DNA of 64,000 bases from CAWGMT01 sp963823675 (lineage in GTDB: Bacteria > Planctomycetota > Planctomycetia > Isosphaerales > Isosphaeraceae). Positions 49,444 through 60,290 of this stretch are shown here, piece by piece (the stretch's first letter is position 1; every line of letters begins with the position of its first letter). A model generated the notes under the pieces. That model did not search any database. It saw only the letters and a program-made list of their open reading frames with translations, and was not told the origin of the DNA. A program made the position numbers and the translations under genes. The stretch lies in contig CAWGMT010000013.1 of NCBI GenBank assembly GCA_963823675.1, positions 496,001 through 560,000 on the forward strand. Direction: 5' to 3'.

Positions 49444-52400
49444 TCAACTCGCGGAGTCGGCGGGCGATGGATCCGGTTGGGGCGGATTCGCATTCGGGGT
49501 CGTGGGATTTCCGGAAGGCTCGCTGGCGGACTCCGCGGCACCGGCTTCTTGCCCGGGTGGAAGATCGCTGCGCGTTTCCCAAAGTTGCTTGAGCTGCCCA
49601 AACGTGCGTAACGGGGTTTTCCCCGCACGGGCCTCTTCGGATAGTGGGGGCGGTGGCGGACTGGGACGATGAGGCCGGCTGGGAGGTCGCGGACCAGGGC
49701 CAGCGTCATGGCGGTCCGGTCGGCCTGGCCCGCGGCCCGGGTGAGGACCTCGATGGCCGCCGCGGCCCGGCGGCCCCGGTCCGGGACCGTAACCATGGCG
49801 GTGTGGGCTCCCCTCGTTCTGAGCCGGGCCCGATTGCGGGCCGGATGGGTGGCCTCGTGAATCGGAGCTGTGAAGGGCCCCTGATGGGCCGCTTCGCTCC
49901 CGGTCCTGCCGTCGCGGTTGTGGTTCGGCAAGGGCGGCGACCGACGGAGCGCCGACCGGCGGCGACGTCAGCGCCGAGCCGGTCGGTCGCGGCGGCCGAT
50001 TGACACCGGGCCCGCCCGGGCCGCCCCCTCTCCGGCCTTGACCTTGCCCTCGCCCCTCACGATCCTTGGTGTCGCCATCACCCCGCCGCGGGTTGCCTTG
50101 CGGTCCGCGGACTCTCTCGGTACCCGGCTTCACCATGGTCAGCGAGACGCGCTTTCGCTCGTGGTCGACGCCCATGACCCACACGGTCACGACGTCGCCG
50201 ACGCTCACGACATCGTGGGGACTCTTCACGTACCGGTTGGCGAGTTGGCTGATATGGACGAGTCCCGAATCCTTGAGCCCGATATCCACGAACGCGCCGA
50301 AATCCACCACGTTCAGGACAGTCCCCTTGAGTTCCATGCCGGCGGTCAAGTCCTCGATTTTCAACACGCCCTTCTTGAAGATCGGTTTCGGCAGATCCTC
50401 GCGCGGGTCGCGTTCGGGGCGTCCCAGAGCGTCGATGATGTCGCGCAGGCTGAATTCACCGATTTCGAGCTCCTTGGCCAAGTCGGGAACGGACACTTCC
50501 GACAGCTTGGCGCGAAGCTCGCTCAATCGATCCTTGTCGCGAACCGCATCCGGGGAGAATTCAACCTTTTCGAGGAGTTTCGTGGCCGCGGAATAGCTTT
50601 CCGGGTGAACCCAGGTGCGGTCGAGCGGATGATCGCCGCCGCTGATCTTGAGAAAGCCGGCCGCTTGAGTATAGGTCGCCGGCCCGATTCCCTCGACCTG
50701 TTTCAACTGCTCGCGGTTGATGAACGGTCCATGCTCCTTGCGGTAATCGACGATGCGCCGTGCGGTTAGCTGGTTGAGACCGGAAACGTGCCGCAGCAAG
50801 GAAACGCTCGCCGTATTCAAGTCGACACCGACAAAATTGACGCAGCTCGATATGACCGAATCGAGGGTATCCTTGAGCTGCTTGGGGTTGACGTCGTGCT
50901 GGTAAAGTCCCACCCCGATATTCTGGGGCTCGATTTTGACGAGTTCGGACAGCGGGTCTTGAAGACGGCGTCCGATCGAGATGCCGCTCCTCAAGGTCGC
51001 GTCGCTGTCGGGAAGTTCGTCTCGGCCCACCTGGCTGGTCGAATAGACACTGGCCCCGGCCTCGTTGACGACCACGTAGGCAAGTTGAGCGACCAAGCGA
51101 TCCGCCGGATGCGGCTGGGGAGGAGTCGGAGCAGGAGGGGGCTGTTTCACTCGCGGCGGTCGAGATCGCTGCTGTTTCCTTTGATCGCCGGATTTGCCTT
51201 GTCGAACCGGAAGGGGAGTGGGGGCGGGCGCTACGGCTGTTTCGGAAGTCCCTGGCGCGGGCACGCTTTCAACCGGCCCCGCGGTGTCAAGCTCTGCTTG
51301 ACCCGTGACCGAGGTCGCCTGGGCGCTTTCCGCGGGTGCCGAAGGCTCATCTCCGCTCGATTGGCCCGCCTCGATCGGATCGGACGAAGCCGTTTCGGCC
51401 GGCTTCGTGTCCGGATCGACGCCCGCGGGCGGATCGTCCATTTCGTGATGGGGCGAGTGGTTGATCACTTCCTGGCTTTCGCTCAGAACAATTGCCGTTG
51501 CCTCGCTCGCCGTTTCAGGCGGTGAACTGGGCGGGGCGTCGATTTCAGTCTCGGGAGAGGATGATTCCGGGGCTCCTCCCGAGATCGGGGGAAGGTCTTC
51601 CAGCGATGGCTCGGGCGCCGCCGCCGCGTGATATTGGTCCGGAGCTTCTGGCGCGGCGGCGGTGCTGTACGGGGAATGGCATGCGACTTCCGCCTCGGCA
51701 TGCGACGGCTGCCCGGTAGCGTCTTCATGGTTCGTGCCAGGATCGGTGTGCTCCGCCGCGGCTTGAGCGGGATGGCTGTCGGCGCTTGAGCCCGTCGAGC
51801 ACTTTTCCGACTCGAGACCGTCGGTTGGAGTGGTGCCGGTAGGCTCAGTGACCGAAGCGGGCGAAGCGGGCGAAGCGGGCGAAGCGGCCGCCACCGGCTG
51901 TTCGGCCGCGTGTTCGGCCCCAGGCTCGCTGAACCGGGTACCCTCGGCGATGATCTCCGCAATCAGCTCCTCGGTCTCGCGGCACGCCGTGCCGTTGCCG
52001 ACGGCCACCACGCCGACCTTGTACTTCCCGACGAGATCCTTGATGAACACCTTCGAATCAAAGCGGCGGTTCTGCGGTGCATGCGGGTAGACGACACCGT
52101 GATCCAGCAGATTGCCCCCCGGGTCAAGCACGGCAACCTTGCATCCGGTCCGGAAGCCCGGATCTATTGCCATCACGATCTGATTGGGGATCGGCGGCTG
52201 CAACAAGAGGCTGCGCAGGTTGCGGGCGAAAACTTCGACGGCGTGTTTTTCGGCGGCTTCGGTCAAGTCGCGACGAACCTCGCGCTCCATGCTGGGCAGG
52301 ATCAGACGATCGAGCGCATCGATCGCGGCCGCCCGGAAGAGCTCGACGTGAGGATGGCCCTCGAGCGGAAGTTGCGAGAAAAGTGCGGCCTCGACGTCAG

Positions 52401-53142
52401 CCCGCGACACATCGAGCCGGACCTTGAGCGGGCCTTCCTTGTCGCCGCGATTGATCGCCAGCACGCGATGAGGAGGAATCTGGGAGACCGGCTCGGAATA
52501 GTCGAAGTAGTCGCGATATTCCAGGCCCTGACCTTCGGGGATCTCGCCCTTGCCGGTGACGATCTTGCCGGTCTTCCACACGACCTTGCGGACGCCGTCG
52601 CGGACGAGGGCCATCTCACTGATGGCCTCGGCCAGGATGTGGCCGACGCCTTCGAGCACTTTCTCGACCGATTCAACGCCCGCCTCGGTATTCACGAATT
52701 CCTGCGCCGCCGCGGTCAAGTCGGTCAGAGTCTCGTCGCGGGTCCAGATCCGGAAAGCCAAAGGCTCAAGCCCGCGCTCGCGAGCGTCGGAGGCTTTGGT
52801 CCGCTTCTTGGGTTTGAAGGGCAGGTAAAGGTCCTCGAGCCGCTTGGGACCGTCGGCGGCGCGGATCGCGGCCGCCAGATCGGGGTTGAGCTTGCCTTGC
52901 GCATCGATCGCCTTGAGAATCGTCTCTTTCCGCTCCGCCAGGTCGCGCAGCCGCTGGACGCGAAGCTGGATCTCGCGAATCGCCACCTCGTTCAAATTGC
53001 CGGTGCGTTCCTTGCGATAGCGGGTGATAAACGGCACGCTGTTGCCGTCGTCCAGAAGCTGAACGACGCTCTCCACCTGCACTCGCCGAATCTGCAGGTC
53101 CTGCGCGATTCGCCCCAGGTCGACCTGAATCGGGTTGTCCAT
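49444..53142 (-). CDS. tex: Tex-family RNA-binding protein with a large disordered insertion and tail
   Basis: 1,232 residues, against about 750-800 for normal Tex. The N-terminal helical region starts VDLGRIAQDLQIRRVQVESVV and contains the family text GNSVPFITRYRKERTGNL. The YqgF-like RNase H fold starts at about 340 (MAIDPGFRTGCKVAVLD, GNGTACRETEELIAEI). At about residue 402 it is interrupted by some 270 residues rich in Pro, Ala, Ser, Glu and Thr, and resumes at LAYVVVNEAGASVYSTS. Helix-hairpin-helix motifs lie at about 775-830 and an S1 domain at about 930-1000 (GTVLNVVDFGAFVDIGL). The last 190 residues are Gly/Pro/Arg-rich. Tex acts in transcription and RNA handling. No frameshift here. 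Confidence 0.9.
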   Translation of the reverse strand: MDNPIQVDLGRIAQDLQIRRVQVESVVQLLDDGNSVPFITRYRKERTGNLNEVAIREIQLRVQRLRDLAERKETILKAIDAQGKLNPDLAAAIRAADGPKRLEDLYLPFKPKKRTKASDARERGLEPLAFRIWTRDETLTDLTAAAQEFVNTEAGVESVEKVLEGVGHILAEAISEMALVRDGVRKVVWKTGKIVTGKGEIPEGQGLEYRDYFDYSEPVSQIPPHRVLAINRGDKEGPLKVRLDVSRADVEAALFSQLPLEGHPHVELFRAAAIDALDRLILPSMEREVRRDLTEAAEKHAVEVFARNLRSLLLQPPIPNQIVMAIDPGFRTGCKVAVLDPGGNLLDHGVVYPHAPQNRRFDSKVFIKDLVGKYKVGVVAVGNGTACRETEELIAEIIAEGTRFSEPGAEHAAEQPVAAASPASPASPASVTEPTGTTPTDGLESEKCSTGSSADSHPAQAAAEHTDPGTNHEDATGQPSHAEAEVACHSPYSTAAAPEAPDQYHAAAAPEPSLEDLPPISGGAPESSSPETEIDAPPSSPPETASEATAIVLSESQEVINHSPHHEMDDPPAGVDPDTKPAETASSDPIEAGQSSGDEPSAPAESAQATSVTGQAELDTAGPVESVPAPGTSETAVAPAPTPLPVRQGKSGDQRKQQRSRPPRVKQPPPAPTPPQPHPADRLVAQLAYVVVNEAGASVYSTSQVGRDELPDSDATLRSGISIGRRLQDPLSELVKIEPQNIGVGLYQHDVNPKQLKDTLDSVISSCVNFVGVDLNTASVSLLRHVSGLNQLTARRIVDYRKEHGPFINREQLKQVEGIGPATYTQAAGFLKISGGDHPLDRTWVHPESYSAATKLLEKVEFSPDAVRDKDRLSELRAKLSEVSVPDLAKELEIGEFSLRDIIDALGRPERDPREDLPKPIFKKGVLKIEDLTAGMELKGTVLNVVDFGAFVDIGLKDSGLVHISQLANRYVKSPHDVVSVGDVVTVWVMGVDHERKRVSLTMVKPGTERVRGPQGNPRRGDGDTKDREGRGQGQGRRGGGPGGPGVNRPPRPTGSALTSPPVGAPSVAALAEPQPRRQDRERSGPSGALHSSDSRGHPSGPQSGPAQNEGSPHRHGYGPGPGPPGRGGHRGPHPGRGPGRPDRHDAGPGPRPPSRPHRPSPPPPPLSEEARAGKTPLRTFGQLKQLWETRSDLPPGQEAGAAESASEPSGNPTTPNANPPQPDPSPADSAS

Positions 53143-53360
53143 GGAGATTCCACTCGGAGCCAGGGGAGACTAGTGCGGCGTCGATGTGGCAGACGGTCGG
53201 AGAATCACCGGAAACCCTTACCGAACCAGCAACTTGCTCGTGAACCGAAAGCTCAGCGCACGAAAATACTTAGCCGCGTGATGAGTTCGGTCACTTATAG
53301 ATGATCGATCAAATCTTGTCAAGCGAGCGAATCCACCCGAGGGGCCCCGGAGACGGTCAA
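53143..53360. other. Gap upstream of tex
   Basis: 218 bases between the end of the voltage-sensor-like gene and the tex start. It probably holds the tex promoter; none could be assigned. Confidence 0.4.
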
Positions 53361-56300
53361 TCAGGTCGTGGCCGCGAGTGTCTGGTCGGCACGCACCAGC
53401 AAGGGCACCGGAGGCTGCGCGCCGTGCTCGCCGGCGGCCGCGCCGGGACCAACGTAACCTCCCAGATTCCAGACCAGTTCGCTGTTATGCTGAAGATCCA
53501 GCATGGTCAGGGTTTGCACGGCCCGCAAGACCAGGATCTGATCGCTCCACAAATCGGTTCTCAACATGACGTCCCGCATTCGAGCCCTGACGGTCGCCCA
53601 TGGGTCGGCGCCACCTTGACCCAAGACCACCTTGATCCAGCCGCGCACCACCCGTCGATGCCCGTGCAGACAGCGGACCGCCTTCCGCCGCTCGATCGAG
53701 TCATATGCGGGAAAACAGGGCAGCTCGAACAGGTCGGTGATCGGGCGCTTGCATTTGTGCACGGGGTGCCACAGGGTTCGCAAATTGACCACCGGATCGG
53801 GAATGCCGCCGGGAAGCTTCCGCGGGTCTCCGGTGGGATCGACGGCATGGGCCAGCACCCGTTTCAAGCCATCGATCGACAGGGCGAGCGTGGCGATGTC
53901 GTCGTGGTCGAGGACACAAGCTGCGACCAGCGCACGCAGCGTCTCGCCGCCGCGGTTGGCGAGAAATGGTATCTCCACACCCAGGTAGCTCGGAAGCTCG
54001 TCAAACGTCCAGCCGAACTGAATCAACCACCCTTTGACCCACTCCAGGCGCCGCTGGTGCTGGCGGCGGACCTGCTCGGCGATGATGCGGTCGCGGCGAG
54101 TCGCGCCGATATAGTCAAGGTCGTGCTCCATGAGCGATTGGCTCGCGATCCCTGGCGGTGCAGTCGGCAGCGGTATGCCCAGGTATTCCACGTCGAACCG
54201 CGCGCAGCCAGAGCGATCCCATGAAGACAGGCTTGCGCATACGATGGATCTTACGCAAGGCCGCCCAGTAGGTATCCGGCGGGACCATCAGTTGCCGGTC
54301 GACCTGGGGATGGAGGATTTCGTGCACGACGCGAAAGATGCTCCGGACGCCGATCCAGACGGCGCGTCCCATCCAGACGAGCGCGATCAGCGGGAGAAAT
54401 ATGATTCGGCCTCCGGCCAGATGGGTTTCGTAGAGTACGAACGGGTTGATCGTCCGGGCCGCAAGCGGCAGCTCGTGGAGCGGAAAGCTGCGAAACGCCC
54501 GGCGGACGTTCTGCTGCCGGTCGAGCCGCACCAGTGCGGCAACTTGCGGCCCGAATCGTGCGCGGATCTGTTCTTCCCGCTCCGGTTCGTCGGCCAGAAA
54601 ATCGACGGCGGTAAATTCGACCGTCTCCAGGAATTGCGCAGCCTCCGCGCGGGTTGACCGGTCCGAACGCGTCGTGCCGGGCCGGCCGCCGTCCCTGGCA
54701 TCGCACGCGGCTGAACGACCGTTGTGGTCACGTTCCGCCGACGCCAGGGACTCAGGCAGGCTCACCTCTTCGGGATCGATCCTGAGCCGGTATGCCAGCC
54801 AATCTCGAAATGCGCGGCGAACCGGCTCGGGAGAGCACGCCAGCCGGTCGAAAGGTACCGCGTGACGATTGTAGTCCAGAATCAAGATCGCGGTCTCTTG
54901 CACCAGCATCCGGGTAATGTAGTTGAACCACAGATAGGCACCGCCCAGGACGCCGCCCGACCGGCTCAGGTCCAGCCGGTCGAGCGATCGGCTCTCATGA
55001 AGCAAGTGGCCAAGATGGCTCCGCCTCAGGTTGCTGACGGCGAGATTGCCCAGCAACTGGACCGACGCCTTGGTGTCGCTTCGATGCAGGGGAGAACCAT
55101 CGAGGTAATCCTGGTAAAGCAGGCGGACATTTCGCAGGAACGCCAGCTCGCGGTTCTCGAAAGGGTTTTGCACGCGACGCGTGCGCTCTTCCCCCGCGCA
55201 ATTCAGCTCCATCGCGGCCGGTCGATCGTCGGAGGAGCGCAGCAAAAACTCGGGGTCGATCACCCGCTCGGCGAGAAACTGAGCGTCCTGATCACGCCGG
55301 CGCGATTTGAGGCTCTTGGTGTGGGCCGCGAACTGGGCCTCGACCACCCGCTCACAAAAGTCGGCCGATTGATTGGCGATCCTGCGAAACCACGCGCCCA
55401 GGAGCCAGAACGCCAGACACACGATCCCCAGGACGATCACCGGCCAACCCATCAAGGCCTGCATCCTATCCACAGCGCCGCGGAACCGCTTGAGAAAGAC
55501 AACGGCACGCACAATCATGAACAGGACCAGGAACGCTGAGCCCAGCCAGAGCAGCCGTCTGGCGGGCGTGCGCGTGGCATTGACAATCGTGGCGCCCAGG
55601 CGATCCAGGAAGACAGGAGGAGAAAGAGTTCCCTGGAGATCCGCGAAGAAGTAGATGACGTCGAGGCCGCGTTGGATCAAATGGCCGAGGTAGTTGGCTG
55701 CAAGTGCCACGGCTTCGGCAGGGCTCTTCTCGCGATACGCGACCAGCCGGCGGATGACCGGCAACCGCCGGACGAGCGGCAGGTCGAGCAATCGCAGATA
55801 ACGGTCCGCCGCGGCCACGAACGCGGGGCCCATCCGGTCGAGCAGGCGTTCGGGGGTCATCTGAATGAGCCGCTCGACAACCGCCTCGATCGGAATCTCC
55901 CGCCCCTCAAATTCCTCGGTCACCCCGGTTACGTCGCGGACCGGGATCGATTCGATCCGGCAGTCGAGATCGCCGAGTATCCGTTCCGCGAGTTGCCGCT
56001 GGCCGTCGCGATCGAGCCGGGCTGCAATCGTGCCGCGCGCGTGCTCCAGTTCGCTGCGCACCGAGCGGAGCCGATGCCGAGCGCTCGATTCAGGCTTGGG
56101 CGCTTGCAGGGGCTCGAAGAATACGATATTCCGATTCAGAACGCTCGCCATGCGCCGGACGAGACGATCACTCAATCGCAAGAGAATCAATCCCAGCCGC
56201 GCCAGTCGAAAGACCGGCAGGCCGACGCGGAAAAACCGCAGCACGCGCGCCAGCCGGCCGAACTGCGCCAGCCGCGGCAAGATCGCCAGCCCCGAGCCCC

Positions 56301-57066
56301 TTCCCAGAACCGATTCCATCTGATCGAGATCGATCTGATGGGCCACGAAACCAAAAGGCAGCGAGGCCACGAAATCGATCAACAGATGGCGCATGAAATA
56401 GGCGAATCGATTCGGTGCCAGGGTCAATTTGAGCACAAACTCGAAGAGGAACACCGAGCAGATCGCCAGATCGGCCCAGGCGAAGAACAGGTGCTCGCCG
56501 GCTGAGAGCCCTCGGGGCGAAAGCCGGCGCAGAACGGCCTCGGCGGCGATCAAGGCGAAGAGAACCAGGATCAAGATCAGCACCGCGTTCTCCAGAGTCA
56601 CCACGAAGCGGTGCCCGAAGAGCGATTCCATCCGGCGGGCCAGCAGCTTTTCCTGCCACTCGCCGCGGACCTGGCCCGTCAGCCTGTCGACCCGGCGTGC
56701 TTCTCGATGGTCGGAACGAATCCAGCGACCGAGTGCAGAACCGATGCGCTCGAGGTCTTCCTGGACCAGCTCCAGCCTCGTGACCGCTCTGCGCAGATTC
56801 ATCTCTTCGAGGAAGGCGATTGTTTCACCCACTTCGTCGCAGGCGGCCTGGACGATTCGCTTGGAGGGCTCGGCGCGGTCGCTCGGGGGCAAGTCCGCAA
56901 CGAGCCTGTCCACGGCGGCGGCGATCTCGGCGCGGCGGCGAATCACGGCAACGAGCCAGTCGTCGGCATCCTGGGTATGCGCGGCAGCACCAGGCTCCAG
57001 CTCGCGCGCGTGATTCAGGGCGCATATTGCGCTTGCAGTCGCGAGAGGTGAAAACGCTGCATCCAT
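53361..57066 (-). CDS. Very large voltage-sensor-like membrane protein (one frameshift)
   Basis: Two frames (57066 to 54115 and 54191 to 53361) join near 54195 into about 1,235 residues. After a helical N-terminus, residues about 155-320 look like the S1-S4 part of a voltage-gated channel: VLILILVLFALIAAEAVL, the acidic S2 FLFEFVLKLTL, S3 LLIDFVASLPFGFV and an Arg-rich S4 (RLARVLRFFRVGLPVFRLAR). No pore loop selectivity motif was seen. A second helix pair lies at about 500-560 and a further helix near 895; the rest is soluble and unassigned. The 227-residue gene upstream overlaps its start by 52 bases, so they are coupled. Confidence 0.65.
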
Positions 57067-57698
57067 AGCGCCTCCGGGCTTCTACCGTTGACGGGTCGCA
57101 GGAGCTCGAGCCGGAGGCGCCGACCCAGCACGGTGGCCTGCATTCGCTCACAATCGCGGCGCAGCACCTCGTCTCGCGGATCGGGGTTCCGGTCGTCCGG
57201 AGTACCGAGCGAGCTCCGAAGGCGTTCGAGCTCGACGTCCAGGAGCGCAGCGAGCGGCGGCGGCTTTTCCCGTTCGAGATGAGCGAGGATGGTACCGAAC
57301 CATTCCAGGTCGGTCCTCAATCCCTCGAGGACCATCGCGTGCTCGACGGGACCGGTGCGCCCGCCGCCCAGGTCGCGGCGGATGGCACCCTCCGCCTCGG
57401 TCAACCAGTCCTTGAGCCGGGCTGAGATTTCGCGGTGGGCACGCGTGTCGCGGTTCAAGCCGCCGGTCAGATCGATGGCACGCACGTGGAGCTCGACTAG
57501 ACAGCGCATGATCTTGCGGCGCAGCGCCGCCGACTCCTGGCCGACGCTCAGCCCGTCAAGCTGACGCCGTAGTCTCGAGCCTTCGCCGATCGCGTCGAGA
57601 AATGCCGCCAGACACTCGGGCTCTTGCAAGTCTCGACCAGGACCGTATTGCGCGACCGTTGCGCACCAATCTGCCGCCAGCGCTGTCATGTCATCCAC
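57015..57698 (-). CDS. Helical hypothetical protein coupled to the voltage-sensor-like gene
   Basis: 227 residues, almost all predicted helix, no membrane segment, no Cys cluster (examples: LRRKIMRCLVELHVRAIDL, EISARLKDWLTEAEGAIRRDL, LAALLDVELERLRSSLG). An ATG at 57689 is an alternative start. It overlaps the next gene by 52 bases in another frame, so the two must be co-transcribed. No family recognised; a cytoplasmic subunit or regulator of the large membrane protein is the natural guess. Confidence 0.6.
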   Translation of the reverse strand: MDDMTALAADWCATVAQYGPGRDLQEPECLAAFLDAIGEGSRLRRQLDGLSVGQESAALRRKIMRCLVELHVRAIDLTGGLNRDTRAHREISARLKDWLTEAEGAIRRDLGGGRTGPVEHAMVLEGLRTDLEWFGTILAHLEREKPPPLAALLDVELERLRSSLGTPDDRNPDPRDEVLRRDCERMQATVLGRRLRLELLRPVNGRSPEALWMQRFHLSRLQAQYAP

Positions 57699-57822
57699 TC
57701 AGCCGCGCTCCTTGTCACTGCGCCGTGCGCAGTATGTTTTATCCGATGTCCCGTTATGATATACCCAGTTTGCCCTGGCTCTCGCAATCATCAATGGTGT
57801 CTGGAACGTGAGGATGGAAATC

Positions 57823-59241
57823 ATGTTCAGCTCGCTGGAAGGATCCGACGACACACGGCCGCCCGTCCCCAAGCGCGCGGGTTGGTTGGCCAAGCTCGGA
57901 CTTGACCGCCCGGAATTGCGGGCCTGGGCCATGTACGACTGGGCGAATTCCGCGATGGTCACCACGATCATCACCGCGGTGTTCCCGATCTACTACGAAA
58001 CGGTCGCCTGCGCGGGGATGCCGCGCGAGCGAGCAACCCGGTGGTTCTCCATCTCGACCACGGTCGGGATGGTGCTGATCGCCTCGATCTCACCGCTCCT
58101 GGGAACGATCGCCGATTTCAACGGCCGCAAGAAACGGATGCTCGCCTCCTTCCTGGCCCTGGGGCTGACATCGGTGGCCGCGATGTTCCTGATCCATCAC
58201 GGCGACTGGGTGCTCGCTTCGATCCTCTTCATTTTGGCAAACATCGGCGCGAACGGCAGCTTTGTCTTTTACGACGCGCTCTTGCCGCACGTCGCCAGCG
58301 ACGAGGAGGTCGACCGGGTATCGACGGCAGGCTACGCTCTGGGCTACGTCGGTGGCGGTACCCTGCTGGCGCTCAACCTGGCCTGGATTCAGAAACCGGA
58401 GTGGTTTGGACTGCCGTCCGGCCCCGGTCTGACCGAATCTCAAGCGACCCTCCCGGCCCGGCTGGCGTTTCTTTCGGTCGCGATCTGGTGGCTGGTCTTT
58501 TCGATCCCGCTCTTTCGCCGGGTCCCGGAGCCAAAACCGCAGGGCGGATTCGACCCCGAACAACCACCGGGAACACTGCCAATGCGGCTGGCCGTGCACC
58601 GGCTGATCGAGACTGCGCGGAGCTTGCGCCGCTATCGCGCGGCGTTCTTGATGCTCCTGGCCTTCCTGATCTACAACGACGGAATCGGCACGATCTACCG
58701 GATGGCGACCATCTACGGGACCGAAATCGGAATCGAGCCGGGGGTCATGATTGCCTCGATCCTGCTGGTCCAGTTCGTCGGCATTCCCTGCGCGTTCCTT
58801 TTCGGCATGCTCGCGGGCCGCATCGGCGCCAAGCGATCGATCGGGCTGGGACTGATCGTCTACACCGGAATCTGCATCGTCGGTTATTTCATGTCGAGCT
58901 GGCAGCATTTTCTGATTCTGGCAATTCTGGTCGGGGTCGTGCAGGGCGGAACCCAGGCGCTTTCCCGCTCTCTCTTCGCGAGCCTGATCCCTCGGGACAA
59001 ATCGGGCGAGTTCTTCGGCTTTTTCGGCGTCGCCGAAAAGTTCGCCGGCATCTTTGGTCCGGCATTGTTTGCGGTCATCAATGCGCTGACGGGGCACAGC
59101 CGGGGAGCCATCCTGGGGGTGATCGCCTTCTTCGTCGTCGGTGGCTTGCTGTTGACGGGAGTGGATGTCGCCCTCGGACAGCAGATCGCGCGGTCCGAAG
59201 AGGCCGAGGTCGAGTCGGCCGGCCTTTCCGCGATTCCTTAG
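57823..59241 (+). CDS. MFS transporter, UMF1 (Atg22-like) family
   Basis: ATG at 57823 is chosen because GAGG lies about ten bases upstream; the frame opens at 57808 and another ATG is at 57814. Twelve membrane helices. The family N-terminus RPELRAWAMYDWANSAMVT is diagnostic of UMF1/Atg22 transporters; the loop GTIADFNGRKKRML is the MFS A-motif. Some relatives export amino acids from vacuoles; bacterial substrates are unknown. It converges on the phosphotransferase gene with a four-base overlap at the 3' ends. Confidence 0.88.
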   Translation: MFSSLEGSDDTRPPVPKRAGWLAKLGLDRPELRAWAMYDWANSAMVTTIITAVFPIYYETVACAGMPRERATRWFSISTTVGMVLIASISPLLGTIADFNGRKKRMLASFLALGLTSVAAMFLIHHGDWVLASILFILANIGANGSFVFYDALLPHVASDEEVDRVSTAGYALGYVGGGTLLALNLAWIQKPEWFGLPSGPGLTESQATLPARLAFLSVAIWWLVFSIPLFRRVPEPKPQGGFDPEQPPGTLPMRLAVHRLIETARSLRRYRAAFLMLLAFLIYNDGIGTIYRMATIYGTEIGIEPGVMIASILLVQFVGIPCAFLFGMLAGRIGAKRSIGLGLIVYTGICIVGYFMSSWQHFLILAILVGVVQGGTQALSRSLFASLIPRDKSGEFFGFFGVAEKFAGIFGPALFAVINALTGHSRGAILGVIAFFVVGGLLLTGVDVALGQQIARSEEAEVESAGLSAIP

Positions 59242-60194
59242 GCTTCGCTGCATCGGGAGGGCGCGTCCAGGGGCGTGGCGCGGCGAATTTTCCGCTTGCC
59301 GAGAAGCTGCTTTTTCCAGTGCATCAGGCTGATCGCCCATGATGCTCCCAGGTAGAAGAGCGGGTAGAAGAGCGAGAGATAAGCCAACCGCAGCGTATAG
59401 GCCGAGAGGTGCAAGCCACTGGTCCGCGGAAGGTCCCAGACGATCCAGACCAGAACGACGGTCCAGACGAGACCCAACACCGTCGCCGCGCGGTTGAGCG
59501 AGCCCGGCTGCGACGGATAGAGATGGCGCGTCGGCACGAACGTCAAGATGGACAGCACGACCACGGTCGCCAGTGCCGTCCAGCTCCCCGTGGGCAAAAT
59601 GTAAAGGTAAAGTGCGACCACGTTCCAGAGTGACGGGAAGCCCAGAAAGTACCCGTCGGCCGTCTTGGCTTCGACCTGGCAAAACCCGTAGGCACTCGCG
59701 ACCAGCGGGAGCAAGAGCCAGGCATCGTACCCCTCGGGAAGTAGTCGAGCGCACCACACCAGGAGCAGGGGAAGACAGGTGTAATTCAGAAAGTCAACCA
59801 GGTCGTCCAGGCGGCGGCCGTCGAAGCTGGGCACCGCTTCCTTGATGCGAACGCGTCGCGCGAGAGTGCCGTCGGTCGAGTCCACAATCGTGGCGATGAC
59901 CATCAGGATGAACGACCAGCGGTAGGCATCGGCTCCGCCTTGCACCAGCAAGACGGCGATCAGGGCTGCGGACACCAAGCCCAGAGCCGTGTAACCGTGA
60001 ACGCACCAGCCGAGAAACTGCCGCACCAATCCCGGGGCGCGGGCCTCGCTCGGTGGCGACGACTTCCGCCGCCGCCGTTTTTTGAGCTCGAGCATGCGTG
60101 CGGTCCAGGTCGTGAGCTTCGATTTCCGCTCGGTCACGTTGGTCAAGACCGGCTTTTTCACCTCAACCTCCCCAAGTCCTCCCCATTTTTTCAT
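59238..60194 (-). CDS. CDP-alcohol phosphatidyltransferase (phosphatidylcholine-synthase-like)
   Basis: 318 residues, about eight membrane helices. The diagnostic CDP-alcohol motif is complete: DSTDGTLARR followed by GRRLDDLVD, with all four Asp. Spacing and the text SFDGRRLDDLVDFLNYTCLPLLL resemble phosphatidylcholine synthases, which join CDP-diacylglycerol and choline at the inner membrane. A long basic N-terminus (KKRRRRKSSPP) precedes the first helix. It lies 96 bases after the permease gene, on the same strand as the methyltransferase, which supports a phospholipid head-group role. Confidence 0.85.
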   Translation of the reverse strand: MKKWGGLGEVEVKKPVLTNVTERKSKLTTWTARMLELKKRRRRKSSPPSEARAPGLVRQFLGWCVHGYTALGLVSAALIAVLLVQGGADAYRWSFILMVIATIVDSTDGTLARRVRIKEAVPSFDGRRLDDLVDFLNYTCLPLLLVWCARLLPEGYDAWLLLPLVASAYGFCQVEAKTADGYFLGFPSLWNVVALYLYILPTGSWTALATVVVLSILTFVPTRHLYPSQPGSLNRAATVLGLVWTVVLVWIVWDLPRTSGLHLSAYTLRLAYLSLFYPLFYLGASWAISLMHWKKQLLGKRKIRRATPLDAPSRCSEA

Positions 60195-60290
60195 GGGGCG
60201 GTGCTGATTCTTCCAGTGAGCCTGGGCCGATCAACCGGCCCGATGTCATACGCTCCAGAGCCGGCGCTCCGAGGGGCGCCCGAACTCTTT

